This document shows, one piece after another, positions 39,129 through 48,668 of a DNA stretch of 64,000 nt. Position numbers and translations under genes: made by a program. The stretch's first letter is position 1; the number at the start of each line of letters is the position of its first letter. Below the pieces are notes generated by a model that made no database searches, had not been told where the DNA came from, and saw only the letters and a program-made list of their open reading frames with translations. This stretch comes from Syntrophales bacterium (GTDB lineage Bacteria; Desulfobacterota; Syntrophia; Syntrophales; UBA8958), in assembly GCA_026416455.1 (NCBI GenBank), contig JAOAFE010000001.1, forward strand, positions 62,001 through 126,000, read 5' to 3'.

Positions 39129-40887
39129 TCCTCTGGCCCACGTTCTTTATATAGACCTATCGAGGCGCACGTTTGAAGTCAAAGCGCGGCCTGAATTATT
39201 CGGTCGGTTCTTGGGTGGAACGGGGGTGGCGATAAAACTGCTCGCAGAGGAGTGTCCTGAAGGTTGCGATCCATTGGGACCAGATAATCCCATCGTATTT
39301 GCCGTAGGACCCCTGACCGGCCTTTTCCCCCTAGCTTCAAAGACTGTTGCCATGTTCAAATCCCCTCATACGGGGAATTTAGGTGAGAGTCATTGTGGCG
39401 GCAGAAGTGCCGTTGCCATTAGGCTCGCCGGCTATGGGGCTATTGTTATAAAAGGCATGAGCGATATTCCTCTTTATCTTTCCATCAGTCGAAGACGTGT
39501 GACTTTTCACGATGCCTCTTCCATTTGGGGGCTTAGGATGGATTCGGCCGGAAGGGTAATTAGGGAAAGGGAGAAGGGGGCAGGTTTTCGTACCATCATG
39601 CGCATTGGTCGGGCGGGAGAAAGGTTGGTGACCTATGCGTCCGTTGCCACAGAAACTTATAGACATTTTGGCCGACTTGGTTTGGGGGCAGTTTTCGGAA
39701 GCAAAAAACTTAAAGCCATTGTCATTTGTGGTCAAGATGAAGTGCCGGTTTATGATTTCAAGAGCTATCGGGCTTTCTACGATGAGGTATACGATGAAGC
39801 CGTATCCTCGCCAACGATGAAAAAATATCACGATTTAGGTACGGCCGAAAACGTCATCCCTTTGCATAAGTTTGGCGGGCTTCCTACGAGGAACTTACTT
39901 TCAGCCCAATTTGAAGAAGCAGAAGGCATTTCCGGTGAAACCTTTGCGGCTCAATATTTGGGGCGCCGACTGGCTTGTTCCCATTGTCCCGTCGGTTGTG
40001 TTCACATAGCAGCATTGAGAGAACCTTACGAGGATGAACCTTACTTCTACAAAACCTCCATGATCTCTTACGATTACGAGCCCATTTATGCCTTGGGCAG
40101 CATGCTAGGGATTGGAAAGGCGGAAGACTTCCTTAGGCTGATGGACCGAGTCGAGGCCTGGGGAATGGATGCCATGACGACAGGTGTGGTCTTGGCGTGG
40201 GCGACGGAAACTCAAGAAAAAGGATTGATTTCTGAGAAAGAAACCCTCGGTTTGCATTTTTCGTGGGGTAATCCCTTGCCCTATATGGAGGCCTGCCGCT
40301 ACATTGTGGAGCAGCCAAATGAATTTTATCGAGCCTTGGCCCGTGGGGTAAAAGAGGCGGCTTCTAGGTATGGGAATGTGGAAGGTGCCCTGGCCTTCGG
40401 AAAGAACGAGATGCCCGGCTATCATACGGGTCCTGGAGCGTATTTAGGCTACATTTTGGGGTTAAGGCACAGCCATTTGGATAATGCAGGCTACAGTATC
40501 GACCAGAAAGTTTTAACGGAACGTCATGTTGAACCGGAACAACTGGTAGAAATGCTGATGAAAGAAGAGCAGTGGCGACAAATTCTCTCAAGCTTAGTCG
40601 TTTGCTTTTTTGCCCGAGGCATCTATGTCCCCGAGAGGGTAGTTCGACTGGCTCACGTATGCGGTTTTAATCTTACTCCAGAGGACCTCTATCATATAGG
40701 GGGAGAGATTTATAAAGCCAAATATCGCTTTAAAACTAAGGCGGGTTTTAAAATAGAAGAAGGGTACTTGCCTAGTCGGATATTTTCCACTCCGTCGCCA
40801 GTACAGTCGTTTGATGCTAATTTCGTGAGGAGAGGGATCGAGTATTGGCTGAAAATTATGGAGGGAAAGGGAGAAGAAGACGGATGA
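39115..40887 (+). CDS. Aldehyde ferredoxin oxidoreductase family protein
   Basis: LYIDLSRRTFEV...FLGGTGVAIKLL...PDNPIVFAVGPLTG...SHCGGRSAVAIRLAGYGAIVIKG; CSHCPVGC. Confidence 0.93.
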   Translation: MLAHDPLAHVLYIDLSRRTFEVKARPELFGRFLGGTGVAIKLLAEECPEGCDPLGPDNPIVFAVGPLTGLFPLASKTVAMFKSPHTGNLGESHCGGRSAVAIRLAGYGAIVIKGMSDIPLYLSISRRRVTFHDASSIWGLRMDSAGRVIREREKGAGFRTIMRIGRAGERLVTYASVATETYRHFGRLGLGAVFGSKKLKAIVICGQDEVPVYDFKSYRAFYDEVYDEAVSSPTMKKYHDLGTAENVIPLHKFGGLPTRNLLSAQFEEAEGISGETFAAQYLGRRLACSHCPVGCVHIAALREPYEDEPYFYKTSMISYDYEPIYALGSMLGIGKAEDFLRLMDRVEAWGMDAMTTGVVLAWATETQEKGLISEKETLGLHFSWGNPLPYMEACRYIVEQPNEFYRALARGVKEAASRYGNVEGALAFGKNEMPGYHTGPGAYLGYILGLRHSHLDNAGYSIDQKVLTERHVEPEQLVEMLMKEEQWRQILSSLVVCFFARGIYVPERVVRLAHVCGFNLTPEDLYHIGGEIYKAKYRFKTKAGFKIEEGYLPSRIFSTPSPVQSFDANFVRRGIEYWLKIMEGKGEEDG

Positions 40888-40953
40888 TTATGGTCTTGGG
40901 GGTTAGAGAGGTGAATTTAATCGCCGTTCAAAAACGGAGAAAGGGGGTGTGGT

Positions 40954-42690
40954 TTGATGGTCAGTTCAACACTTATTATCGTTGGCGGTTTTCTCATTTA
41001 CATTATCCTCTATTTTACGTACGGGAAAAAGATAGAGCGGGACGTTGTACGCGCTTCCGATGACTTGCAGACTCCGTCGCAGAGATTGTACGACGGGGTT
41101 GATTATGTCCCAGCGCATAAGGCCGTTCTTTTCGGTCATCACTTTGCATCGATTGCCGGGGCAGGGCCCCTGGTGGGGCCGGCCATGGCCATGTGTTGGG
41201 GATGGTTGCCCGGTCTCCTATGGGTGTGGCTGGGAAACATTTTCATCGGTTCGATTCACGACTATTTAGCCTTGATGGCGTCCGTCAGATATGATGGGAA
41301 ATCCGTTCAGTTCGTCGCCTCGGACCTTATTTCAAAACGTACCGGAAGATCATTTTATTATCTGGTCTTCTTCCTTCTCATCCTGGTGGTGGCTGCCTTT
41401 TCCAACGTCATAGGGACCATGTTCGTCAAGAACCCTGCCATTGGCGCGGCCTCCATCTACATGACCTTAGCCGCGATCATCCTAGGTGTCCTTATCTACC
41501 GACTGAAATGGAATCTAACGCTCTCCACGGTCATTGGCATTATCCTCATGGTCATTGCCATTTGGCTCGGTCCCAAGTGGCCTGTGACCCTTAGTTATGA
41601 GTTGTGGATGGTGGTATTCTTCTTTTACATCATAATTGCAGCGGCCATTCCAGTGAACGTTCTTCTTCAGCCTCGGGATTATCTGAATTCTTTCCTTCTT
41701 TATCTCGGCATTGTGATCGGATTTCTGGCTGCCGTCTTTACCTTCCGGGGCATGGAAGTACCGGCCTGGTCCACTTTTTCTCCGGTGCTCCTCGGCAATC
41801 AGCCGACTCCGTTTTGGCCCGCTATCCCATTGGTTATCGCCTGCGGTGCCCTCTCTGGTTTCCACTCCCTAGTCGCTTCTGGGACCTCATCCAAGCAATT
41901 GGCAAAAGAATCGGATGGTCTTTTCGTCGGATATGGTGGCATGTTCACGGAAGGGATGCTTTCCACGACGATAATAGTAGCCATCGGGGGGTTTGGGTAC
42001 TCAGTCATTAAGGCAGAAGCCGCCAAGGCCGCTTACAATCTTACTCTGACGGCGGAAAATTGGGGTGCCCTTTACACTACCACGACTAATGCCCTCAAGC
42101 TTTCTCCTCCGAACATGATCATTGAAAGTTTCACTGCTATGACGGCGGCCAGTTTCCTTTCTTTTATACCCACTACCATAGTAAAGGTAATTGCTGGTTT
42201 GTGGATTTCAGCCTTTGCCTTGACGACTTTAGATACAACGAATCGCTTAGCTCGTTACTGCCTAACCGAGATGTTGACGCCGGCTAAAGAAGCGTTGGGA
42301 AGTGTTTATGAGTTTGTTACCAATCGCTGGATTGCCTCTTTAATCCCTGCCGCCATCGGCATCTATCTCGCGTGGAGCAAACAGTTTAGCATCCTTTGGC
42401 CATCATTCAGTGCGGCCAATCAGCTCATTGCCTCTATTGCCCTTATGACAGGTGCCGTCTATGTGGCAAAGAAACTGAAATCGCGTTTTTCCGCTATTGC
42501 CATCGCTCCGGCTTGGTTCCTGTGGGTTACGGTAACGTGTGGAATAATTTGGTTTATGGCGGTAGTAATGCCTCCATCTATTGCGAAAACGCCCGGGGCA
42601 GGCTGGACGCTACAGGCCATTATGGCCATCATGCTCATCTTGAACATAATATTTATTGTTGATTTCGTAAAATCTAGAAAAAATGGGTGA
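40954..42690 (+). CDS. cstA: Carbon starvation protein CstA family transporter
   Basis: YDGVDYVPAHKAVLFGHHFASIAGAGPLVGPAMAMCWGWLPGLLWVWLGNIFIGSIHDY; many TM segments. Confidence 0.95.
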   Translation: MMVSSTLIIVGGFLIYIILYFTYGKKIERDVVRASDDLQTPSQRLYDGVDYVPAHKAVLFGHHFASIAGAGPLVGPAMAMCWGWLPGLLWVWLGNIFIGSIHDYLALMASVRYDGKSVQFVASDLISKRTGRSFYYLVFFLLILVVAAFSNVIGTMFVKNPAIGAASIYMTLAAIILGVLIYRLKWNLTLSTVIGIILMVIAIWLGPKWPVTLSYELWMVVFFFYIIIAAAIPVNVLLQPRDYLNSFLLYLGIVIGFLAAVFTFRGMEVPAWSTFSPVLLGNQPTPFWPAIPLVIACGALSGFHSLVASGTSSKQLAKESDGLFVGYGGMFTEGMLSTTIIVAIGGFGYSVIKAEAAKAAYNLTLTAENWGALYTTTTNALKLSPPNMIIESFTAMTAASFLSFIPTTIVKVIAGLWISAFALTTLDTTNRLARYCLTEMLTPAKEALGSVYEFVTNRWIASLIPAAIGIYLAWSKQFSILWPSFSAANQLIASIALMTGAVYVAKKLKSRFSAIAIAPAWFLWVTVTCGIIWFMAVVMPPSIAKTPGAGWTLQAIMAIMLILNIIFIVDFVKSRKNG

Positions 42691-42694
42691 TGAA

Positions 42695-42722
42695 AAACCA
42701 GGGGCGAACACACCCCTGGTTT
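42695..42722 (+). terminator. Hairpin / candidate terminator after cstA
   Basis: AAACCAGGGG / CCCCTGGTTT perfect 10-bp stem, 8-nt loop; no strong T-tract. Confidence 0.55.
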
Positions 42723-42728
42723 CAAATT

Positions 42729-43010
42729 ATGGCAGCTAAATGGTGGTTTAAAGTTAGAAAGTGGTTAGGTGCACTCAGAGAACTTCAAAGGGAACGGGCC
42801 CTGACCCTGACACGTATGGAGTGTGCAGAGTTAGAGAACGTGTTCGCCCTTCTCCTTATGGGCTCTTTTGTTGGTTTACCCGCCCCTCCGTCCTTTCTGG
42901 CCTTGGAAATAATATCCTTAATGGAAAAAGAGATTCACGTATTTCACCAGCGCGCTTGCGATGGGGATGACATGTTAAGTCAACTCCTAGGCGTCTTGGG
43001 AGTGGATTGA
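42729..43010 (+). CDS. Small protein of unknown function preceding the ArsA-family gene
   Basis: 94 aa; TGA immediately followed by the arsA-like ATG, indicating an operon. Confidence 0.6.
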   Translation: MAAKWWFKVRKWLGALRELQRERALTLTRMECAELENVFALLLMGSFVGLPAPPSFLALEIISLMEKEIHVFHQRACDGDDMLSQLLGVLGVD

Positions 43011-43937
43011 ATGAGGGTGCTCTTTTTTACCGGCAAAGGAGGGGTGGGAAAGTCAACTTTGGCCGCTTCTTTTGCCTGGCATCTCGCTAAAAACAACAGA
43101 GTGAAACTTGTTTCTTTGGATCCAGCCCATAATCTTGGTGATATCTTTCAGACAATAGTGGAAAGGAACGGCACGTGGGTGTCGGAACGACTGTTGGTGG
43201 AAGAAGTGGATATGAAGGAAAAAACCAGAGCCTACTTAAATAAAGAAATCTCTTTGATGGAGGAGACTTATAGCTACCTCAAGGTATTCGATTTGGATAG
43301 ATATTTTTCTCTCCTCCATTACTCCCCTGGCATCGAGGAATACGCATTGCTCTTAGCTTTGGAGGAGACCATTTGCCGCAGTGGGACGTTCAACTACGTG
43401 ATTTTTGATACGCCTCCGACGGGCCTGACACTCAGGTTTCTAGCTTTGCCTCGCATTACCCTCGCGTGGATAGAAAGACTTATTATGATCAGAAGGCGCA
43501 TTTTGGAAAAGAGGGTGACCATAGCTGTCCTTACGGATGGAAAAAAGAAAGCCGATGAGATGTCGGACCGGGTAATGAATCGTTTGGTGGAGTTGAAAAA
43601 GCAGTATGATAACTTGGTTCAAGTTCTTGAAAGCAACATCTGTGGGGCGGTGTTGGTATTTAATCCTGATTTATTGTCCGTTAGAGAGGCCGAAAGGCTT
43701 TTGGACGGTTTAAAAGTCGTGGGGTTAAAGGTCCTCTTCTGCATTCAAAATAAAGTGAGGGAGGGCGATCAAGATGTGGCTATTAAAGCCGAGAAAGAAA
43801 TTAAGGAGCGAATGGGGAGTCAAGTCCCCTTTTTTTGGGTTAAATGGAAGGAGGGGATACGGAGAAATGCGAGTGGCGTTCCTTTTCCCATAGGGGAAGA
43901 ACTAATGACAGCCGTGATGTCTCTGGGGAGAGAATGA
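43011..43937 (+). CDS. ArsA/Get3 (TRC40)-family ATPase
   Basis: MRVLFFTGKGGVGKSTLAASFAWHLAKNNRVKLVSLDPAHNLGDIF; FDTPPTGLTLRFLALP. Confidence 0.9.
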   Translation: MRVLFFTGKGGVGKSTLAASFAWHLAKNNRVKLVSLDPAHNLGDIFQTIVERNGTWVSERLLVEEVDMKEKTRAYLNKEISLMEETYSYLKVFDLDRYFSLLHYSPGIEEYALLLALEETICRSGTFNYVIFDTPPTGLTLRFLALPRITLAWIERLIMIRRRILEKRVTIAVLTDGKKKADEMSDRVMNRLVELKKQYDNLVQVLESNICGAVLVFNPDLLSVREAERLLDGLKVVGLKVLFCIQNKVREGDQDVAIKAEKEIKERMGSQVPFFWVKWKEGIRRNASGVPFPIGEELMTAVMSLGRE

Positions 43938-44584
43938 TAGCCAACGATCCCCTCTTTTGGGTGTTTGTCATTTTTACCGTGATCCTCGTTTACGGTTTTC
44001 ATTGGGGCCGAAGAAGGAACGAACACATATTTCGCACTGTCATGCAAGATATGATCGAGGTTATAAAACCGGTAGACCAAACCTTTACTAACATAGGAGG
44101 AGTGGTAGGGTACCATGCACGTTTCTTTTTGGCCAAGGATGCTTGGGCCGAAAGGGTAGAGGCTACCATTACATTTCTTCCCCGACATGCCTGGCTTTAT
44201 CTACCTATCTCCCTTCTCATCTGGCGTCATGATCGCCTCTTCATTACCGTTTTTTTGCGACGTAGTTTGGTGGGAGAGGGACATCTTATAGAGAAAAACT
44301 ATGCGCGCCGGCGACGAGCAAAAATTACTAACGAAGAGCGCCTGACAAAGGAAGAGCTCAGGTGGGGGAATCGGGAATTCAGCCTTCATTATGATCGTCC
44401 GGAGATGCGTGACATGCTTCATGGATTGCTAAAGTTAAAAGATGATCCAGGTAAGATTCGGCATGTGGCTTTTTTGGGGAAGGAAAGGAAGTGCTTTGTG
44501 TTCATGATACCTACCAGCACGGGGACGGTAAAGATAGACTTAGAACCCCTGTGTGATTTTTGGCAGAAAATGGTGGTGAAATAA
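43934..44584 (+). CDS. Membrane-anchored protein of unknown function, coupled to the ArsA-family gene
   Basis: N-terminal TM (DPLFWVFVIFTVILVYGFHWG); ATGA overlap with the upstream stop. Confidence 0.6.
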   Translation: MIANDPLFWVFVIFTVILVYGFHWGRRRNEHIFRTVMQDMIEVIKPVDQTFTNIGGVVGYHARFFLAKDAWAERVEATITFLPRHAWLYLPISLLIWRHDRLFITVFLRRSLVGEGHLIEKNYARRRRAKITNEERLTKEELRWGNREFSLHYDRPEMRDMLHGLLKLKDDPGKIRHVAFLGKERKCFVFMIPTSTGTVKIDLEPLCDFWQKMVVK

Positions 44585-44586
44585 AA

Positions 44587-45564
44587 ATGAAGGCTCGAGT
44601 AGTTATTAGCGGTAAAATTCCAGATACGTTTCTCGACCAAATCACGGACTGGGGCCCTGTGTACATGAACCCGAAAGATGAACCCATGACGAGATCTGAG
44701 ATTATTTGCGCGTTGGAAGAAGCGGAAGGGTATCTCTCCATGCTTACCGATGTAGTTGACGAGGAACTTATGAAGCTCGCCCCTAAGCTCAAGATAGTTT
44801 CCAACATGGCTGTGGGATATAACAATATAGACGTAGAAGCCGCAACTAGGCGTGGCATCATGGTTACCAACACACCAGGAGTGCTAACCGAGGCTACGGC
44901 CGAGCTAGCCTTCGGGTTGCTCTTGGCGGTCGCAAGGAGGATTTGTGATCTTGATCATCTCAATAGAAGGGGGGAGTGGAGGTCTTGGGCACCTTTTCTG
45001 TTTTTAAGCCGTGAAGTGTCAGAAAAGACGCTGGGAATCATAGGGTTGGGAAGAATAGGAAAAGCCGTAGCCAGGAGGGCACAGGCTTTTGGCATGACAG
45101 TCATCTACTATAATCGCCATCGCCTTAAATTAGAAGAAGAACAGGCACTGGGAGTTTCTTATCGATCCTTTGATGATCTTCTTTCGGAATCTGATTTTCT
45201 TTCCCTCCACGTTCCCCTTACGGAGGAAACCCGGAGATTGATCGGGGAGCGAGAGCTTCGCCGGATGAAGAAGACGGCTTATTTAATTAACACCTCCCGG
45301 GGCGCCGTAATAGACGAAAAGGCCTTGTTGAAGGCTTTGAAAGAGGGCTGGATTGAGGGAGCGGGTCTAGATGTATACGAAAATGAGCCATTTATGACAC
45401 CTGGTTTAGCCGAGCTAAGAAATGTTGTTCTCACCCCTCATGTGGGTAGTGCTACCTACGAGACGAGGTGGAAAATGGCTTCTTTAGCTATCGAAAACTT
45501 AATATGCGGTTTGCGTGGCGATATTCCACCTTTTTTGGTTAATCCGCAGGTCTTAAAAAAGTAA
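44587..45564 (+). CDS. D-2-hydroxyacid dehydrogenase (glyoxylate/hydroxypyruvate reductase type)
   Basis: LGIIGLGRIGKAVARRAQAFGMTVIYYNRH; LINTSRGAVIDEKALLKALKEGWIEGAGLDVYENEP. Confidence 0.93.
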   Translation: MKARVVISGKIPDTFLDQITDWGPVYMNPKDEPMTRSEIICALEEAEGYLSMLTDVVDEELMKLAPKLKIVSNMAVGYNNIDVEAATRRGIMVTNTPGVLTEATAELAFGLLLAVARRICDLDHLNRRGEWRSWAPFLFLSREVSEKTLGIIGLGRIGKAVARRAQAFGMTVIYYNRHRLKLEEEQALGVSYRSFDDLLSESDFLSLHVPLTEETRRLIGERELRRMKKTAYLINTSRGAVIDEKALLKALKEGWIEGAGLDVYENEPFMTPGLAELRNVVLTPHVGSATYETRWKMASLAIENLICGLRGDIPPFLVNPQVLKK

Positions 45565-45590
45565 AAAGGCCGGGCTTGCCCGGCCTTTTT
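45563..45590. terminator. Bidirectional terminator between convergent genes
   Basis: AAAAAGGCCGGGC-TT-GCCCGGCCTTTTT with T-tract. Confidence 0.92.
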
Positions 45591-45597
45591 TTATTTT

Positions 45598-46710
45598 TTA
45601 TGCCAGGTATTTGGTTGCTACATTCCTTAGCGTTTCTTCTGCCTCTTTCATTATTTTTTCAACCATATCGGCCACCTTCGGCAGGTCGTTAATCCTTTGG
45701 GCACATTCACCGGCTGCCATGAGGGCTTTTTCCTTGTTTCCTTCATAGACGGCTTTAATAGATTCGATTTCGTATTGGATAAGGGACATATCGATTGTGC
45801 TGTAGTCATCGGGTATGCCGAGGAAGACACCGGGGGATTTTTCCAATGTGTTTTTCGCATGTTCCATGCTACGAGGCGTTTTTATCCATCGTGCCGGTCC
45901 TACAAACCCACGTGCCACCAACGTGCCTCTGTCTCCTGCCTCTACTACCGCCTGTTTCCAGATTTCGTGGAAATCGCTTTCTTGGGTTGCCAGGAAGCGG
46001 GTACCCATTTGAGCTCCATCGGCGCCTAAAACTAAGGCTGCGGCGAGGGTCCTTCCGTCACAGAAACCGCCAGCACCGCAAACCAACGTTTTTTCATCTG
46101 ATACGGCGTCGACCACGGCAGGAAGTAGAATCATTGAGTGGACAGGTTCCCATGAAGTATGGAAACCACCTTCATGCCCGGAAGCAACTATCACATCAAC
46201 CCCCGCTTTTTTACATCGCTGCGCACCGCGGACAGAGGGGACCACGTGCATCCATGTAAAGCCTGCTCCCTTTATCTTTTCCTGCCAAGGAACGGGATCA
46301 CCAGCGGAGGTGAATATCACCTTGAAGTTGTTTTTCATATCCGGGTTCTCTTCTCTCACTCTAATGGCCGTATCTATCAGGATGGTAGAATACTGAATTA
46401 ATTCGGCCGACACCATGACATTGATTCCAAAGATGCCGCCCTTGTCCTTTGTCAGTCGATAGGTTCTCTTCAGGACCTTTTCCAACGCCGTGGCCATATC
46501 ATCATCTCGACTGGCTTCGCCACTGTCGACGAAGGCATTGTATATCCAGGGCTGATCCTTCTTATTGAAGAGACCGCTTGTGGATAAGAGACCCAAAACA
46601 CCAGCATTGGCAGATGCCACGCAGAGGTTGTTGTTGCTGAAAGGTCCCATACCCGCCTGAATGATGGGATATTTAATCCCGAGTAAATCACATAATCTCG
46701 ATTTGATCAT
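45598..46710 (-). CDS. Nitronate monooxygenase / 2-nitropropane dioxygenase family protein
   Basis: LCDLLGIKYPIIQAGMGPFSNNNLCVASANAGVLGLL; ASGHEGGFH; LVCGAGGFCDGRTLAAALVLGADGAQMGTRFLATQES. Confidence 0.92.
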   Translation of the reverse strand: MIKSRLCDLLGIKYPIIQAGMGPFSNNNLCVASANAGVLGLLSTSGLFNKKDQPWIYNAFVDSGEASRDDDMATALEKVLKRTYRLTKDKGGIFGINVMVSAELIQYSTILIDTAIRVREENPDMKNNFKVIFTSAGDPVPWQEKIKGAGFTWMHVVPSVRGAQRCKKAGVDVIVASGHEGGFHTSWEPVHSMILLPAVVDAVSDEKTLVCGAGGFCDGRTLAAALVLGADGAQMGTRFLATQESDFHEIWKQAVVEAGDRGTLVARGFVGPARWIKTPRSMEHAKNTLEKSPGVFLGIPDDYSTIDMSLIQYEIESIKAVYEGNKEKALMAAGECAQRINDLPKVADMVEKIMKEAEETLRNVATKYLA

Positions 46711-46753
46711 AATTTATTTCCTCCTTATCTTGATAGCTAAAGACACGTTTTCT

Positions 46754-46782
46754 CATAGTGGAAACAGTATATCCTGTCAACA
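46754..46782 (-). promoter_or_regulatory. Candidate sigma70 promoter for the nitronate monooxygenase-like gene
   Basis: Minus strand TTGACA, 17 nt, TATGAG; AGGAGG SD downstream. Confidence 0.6.
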
Positions 46783-46872
46783 AAAAATCTCTCTCTAAAA
46801 AAGTTGAAATAAAAAAATCAAGGCCACATTAATAGGTGGAGTATGAAACATACCATTTTATTTCCAGGGTCC

Positions 46873-48363
46873 CTACATTTTCATAGAACCAGTCTTTACA
46901 CATCTTATATGCCATTGCAGAGCCTCTTCTAGAAGAATGGGTGTATGGCCGCCTTGTTTCATTGCCCGCTTCAGGTAATCCTTTAAGAGAGGTTTGTACG
47001 TGGGGTGGGAGCAATTTTCTATAATGGCCATGGCTTTCTCTCGGGGAGTTTTCCCCCTCAGGTCTGCCACACCTTGCTCTGTCACTACCACGTGTACTTC
47101 GTGTTCCGTGTGATCTACGTGGGTCACCAAAGGGACAATGCGGGATATTTTACCTTCCTTTGTAATGGATGGTGTCATCATAATGACCAGACCCGCGTTG
47201 CGGGAAAAGTCGCCTGATCCACCGATCCCATTTACCATCCGAGAGCCGAAGATATGAGTGGAATTGGCGTTGCCGTAAATGTCTATTTCTAAAACGGCAT
47301 TCATGGATAGTAGATTTAGTCGTCGTATGATTTCTGGATGGTTGCTTATTTCTTGGGGTCTGAGGATTATCTTACCCACGTATTTGTCAATTTCTTCGTA
47401 GAAACGCTTGAGTATGGCAGGAGAGGGGGACAGGGAGGTGCCCGAAGCAAATTGGATGCGTTTCGCATTTATCATGTCGAGGACGGCGTCTTGAATGACC
47501 TCCGACCAAATGACAAATGTCTCCCATGGGCCTGCCAGTAATCCTTTCAGTACGTGGTTTGCAAGGGGCCCCACTCCAGACTGGATGGGTGGAAGCTGCT
47601 GCGAACCAAATTCTTCAAGCAGGAAATCGATCAGGTGGCGGGCAATTTGCTCCGTTGTTTCATCCGGATTTCCCAGCTCTCTAGCTTCATCGGGGATGGT
47701 AGAGTGAACGATGGCGGCTATTTTTTCCGGGTTGCAAGGAATGAAGGGAAGACCAATGCGTTCATCTCCTCGACAGATTGGAATAGGTTTAGCTAAAGGC
47801 GGAGAGGATGTGGGAAATATATCGTGCATGCCCTCAAGATGGGGTGGTTGGGTGGTATTTATCTCGATCACTACATCTTTGGCTTCTGCCACAAATACGG
47901 GGGCACTACCTACGGAGGTAGAAGGCACAATACCTCCTTCTTCCGTTACCGCTACTGCTTCGACGATGGCAAGATCCATCGGGCCTAATAGTTTTTGGCG
48001 CACATGTTTTCCGACTTGGCTTAAGTGAATATCCGTGAAGGCAACTACACCCTCGTTGATTAAGCGGTTGATAATATTCCCCGTTTGGTATGGATAGCGA
48101 CGTTCAATGATGCCTAAAGAAGCCCATGTTTCATCAAGTTCGCGTCCAACCGATGCCCCTGTTCCTACCGTCAGTGTTATTTTCTCTCCTCTTTTGACCC
48201 TTTCGGCCACGGCGAGAGGCACAACCTTTGGATACCCACAAGGTGTAAACCCGCTTGTTCCCACATGCATGCCATCTTTTATGAGGCCTGCTGCCTCTTC
48301 CGCGGTCTTAATGCGCGGTCTCAACCTCTCACATCTGATACGGGAGAGAAAGTCCCTATCCAT
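46873..48363 (-). CDS. Acetyl-CoA hydrolase/transferase family CoA-transferase (succinyl/propionyl-CoA:acetate CoA-transferase-like)
   Basis: VGTSGFTPCGYPKVVPLAVAERV...VEINTTQPPHLEGMHDIF...GIGGSGDFSRNAGLVIMMTPS; sits in a methylmalonyl-CoA cluster. Confidence 0.9.
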   Translation of the reverse strand: MDRDFLSRIRCERLRPRIKTAEEAAGLIKDGMHVGTSGFTPCGYPKVVPLAVAERVKRGEKITLTVGTGASVGRELDETWASLGIIERRYPYQTGNIINRLINEGVVAFTDIHLSQVGKHVRQKLLGPMDLAIVEAVAVTEEGGIVPSTSVGSAPVFVAEAKDVVIEINTTQPPHLEGMHDIFPTSSPPLAKPIPICRGDERIGLPFIPCNPEKIAAIVHSTIPDEARELGNPDETTEQIARHLIDFLLEEFGSQQLPPIQSGVGPLANHVLKGLLAGPWETFVIWSEVIQDAVLDMINAKRIQFASGTSLSPSPAILKRFYEEIDKYVGKIILRPQEISNHPEIIRRLNLLSMNAVLEIDIYGNANSTHIFGSRMVNGIGGSGDFSRNAGLVIMMTPSITKEGKISRIVPLVTHVDHTEHEVHVVVTEQGVADLRGKTPREKAMAIIENCSHPTYKPLLKDYLKRAMKQGGHTPILLEEALQWHIRCVKTGSMKM

Positions 48364-48373
48364 GAATGATAAA

Positions 48374-48394
48374 AGGCAGGCTCATAGCCTGCCT
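48374..48394 (-). terminator. Hairpin / candidate terminator between biotin carrier and CoA-transferase genes
   Basis: AGGCAGGCT-CAT-AGCCTGCCT stem, then TTTATC on the minus strand. Confidence 0.65.
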
Positions 48395-48399
48395 GATAG

Positions 48400-48615
48400 C
48401 TACTCAATTACGAAAAGGACCTGATCAGCGTTGACCGAGTCACCTTCCTTTACCCTTATCTCTTTCACGGTACCACTTACCGTAGAGAAAATAGGGTTTT
48501 CCATCTTCATGGCTTCTAAGGTCATAAGTTCGTCGTCTTCCGTTACCTTGTCTCCCACGGATACGAGGATCTTTGCCACTTTCCCGGGCATAGGTGCTGT
48601 AATTTCCGTGCTCAT
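48400..48615 (-). CDS. Biotin carboxyl carrier protein (71 aa)
   Basis: ITAPMPGKVAKILVSVGDKVTEDDELMTLEAMKMENPIFSTVSGTVKEI: biotinylation motif EAMKMEN. Confidence 0.95.
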   Translation of the reverse strand: MSTEITAPMPGKVAKILVSVGDKVTEDDELMTLEAMKMENPIFSTVSGTVKEIRVKEGDSVNADQVLFVIE

Positions 48616-48668
48616 AATAAGAATCCTCCTTCGCTCATTTTTTATGTTTTCCCCTTCGTATAGTTAAA

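Noticed and set aside
45795-46259. 154-aa plus-strand ORF antisense to the nitronate monooxygenase-like gene
   Set aside because: Composition atypical for a real protein, no motif; opposite strand is a clear family member.
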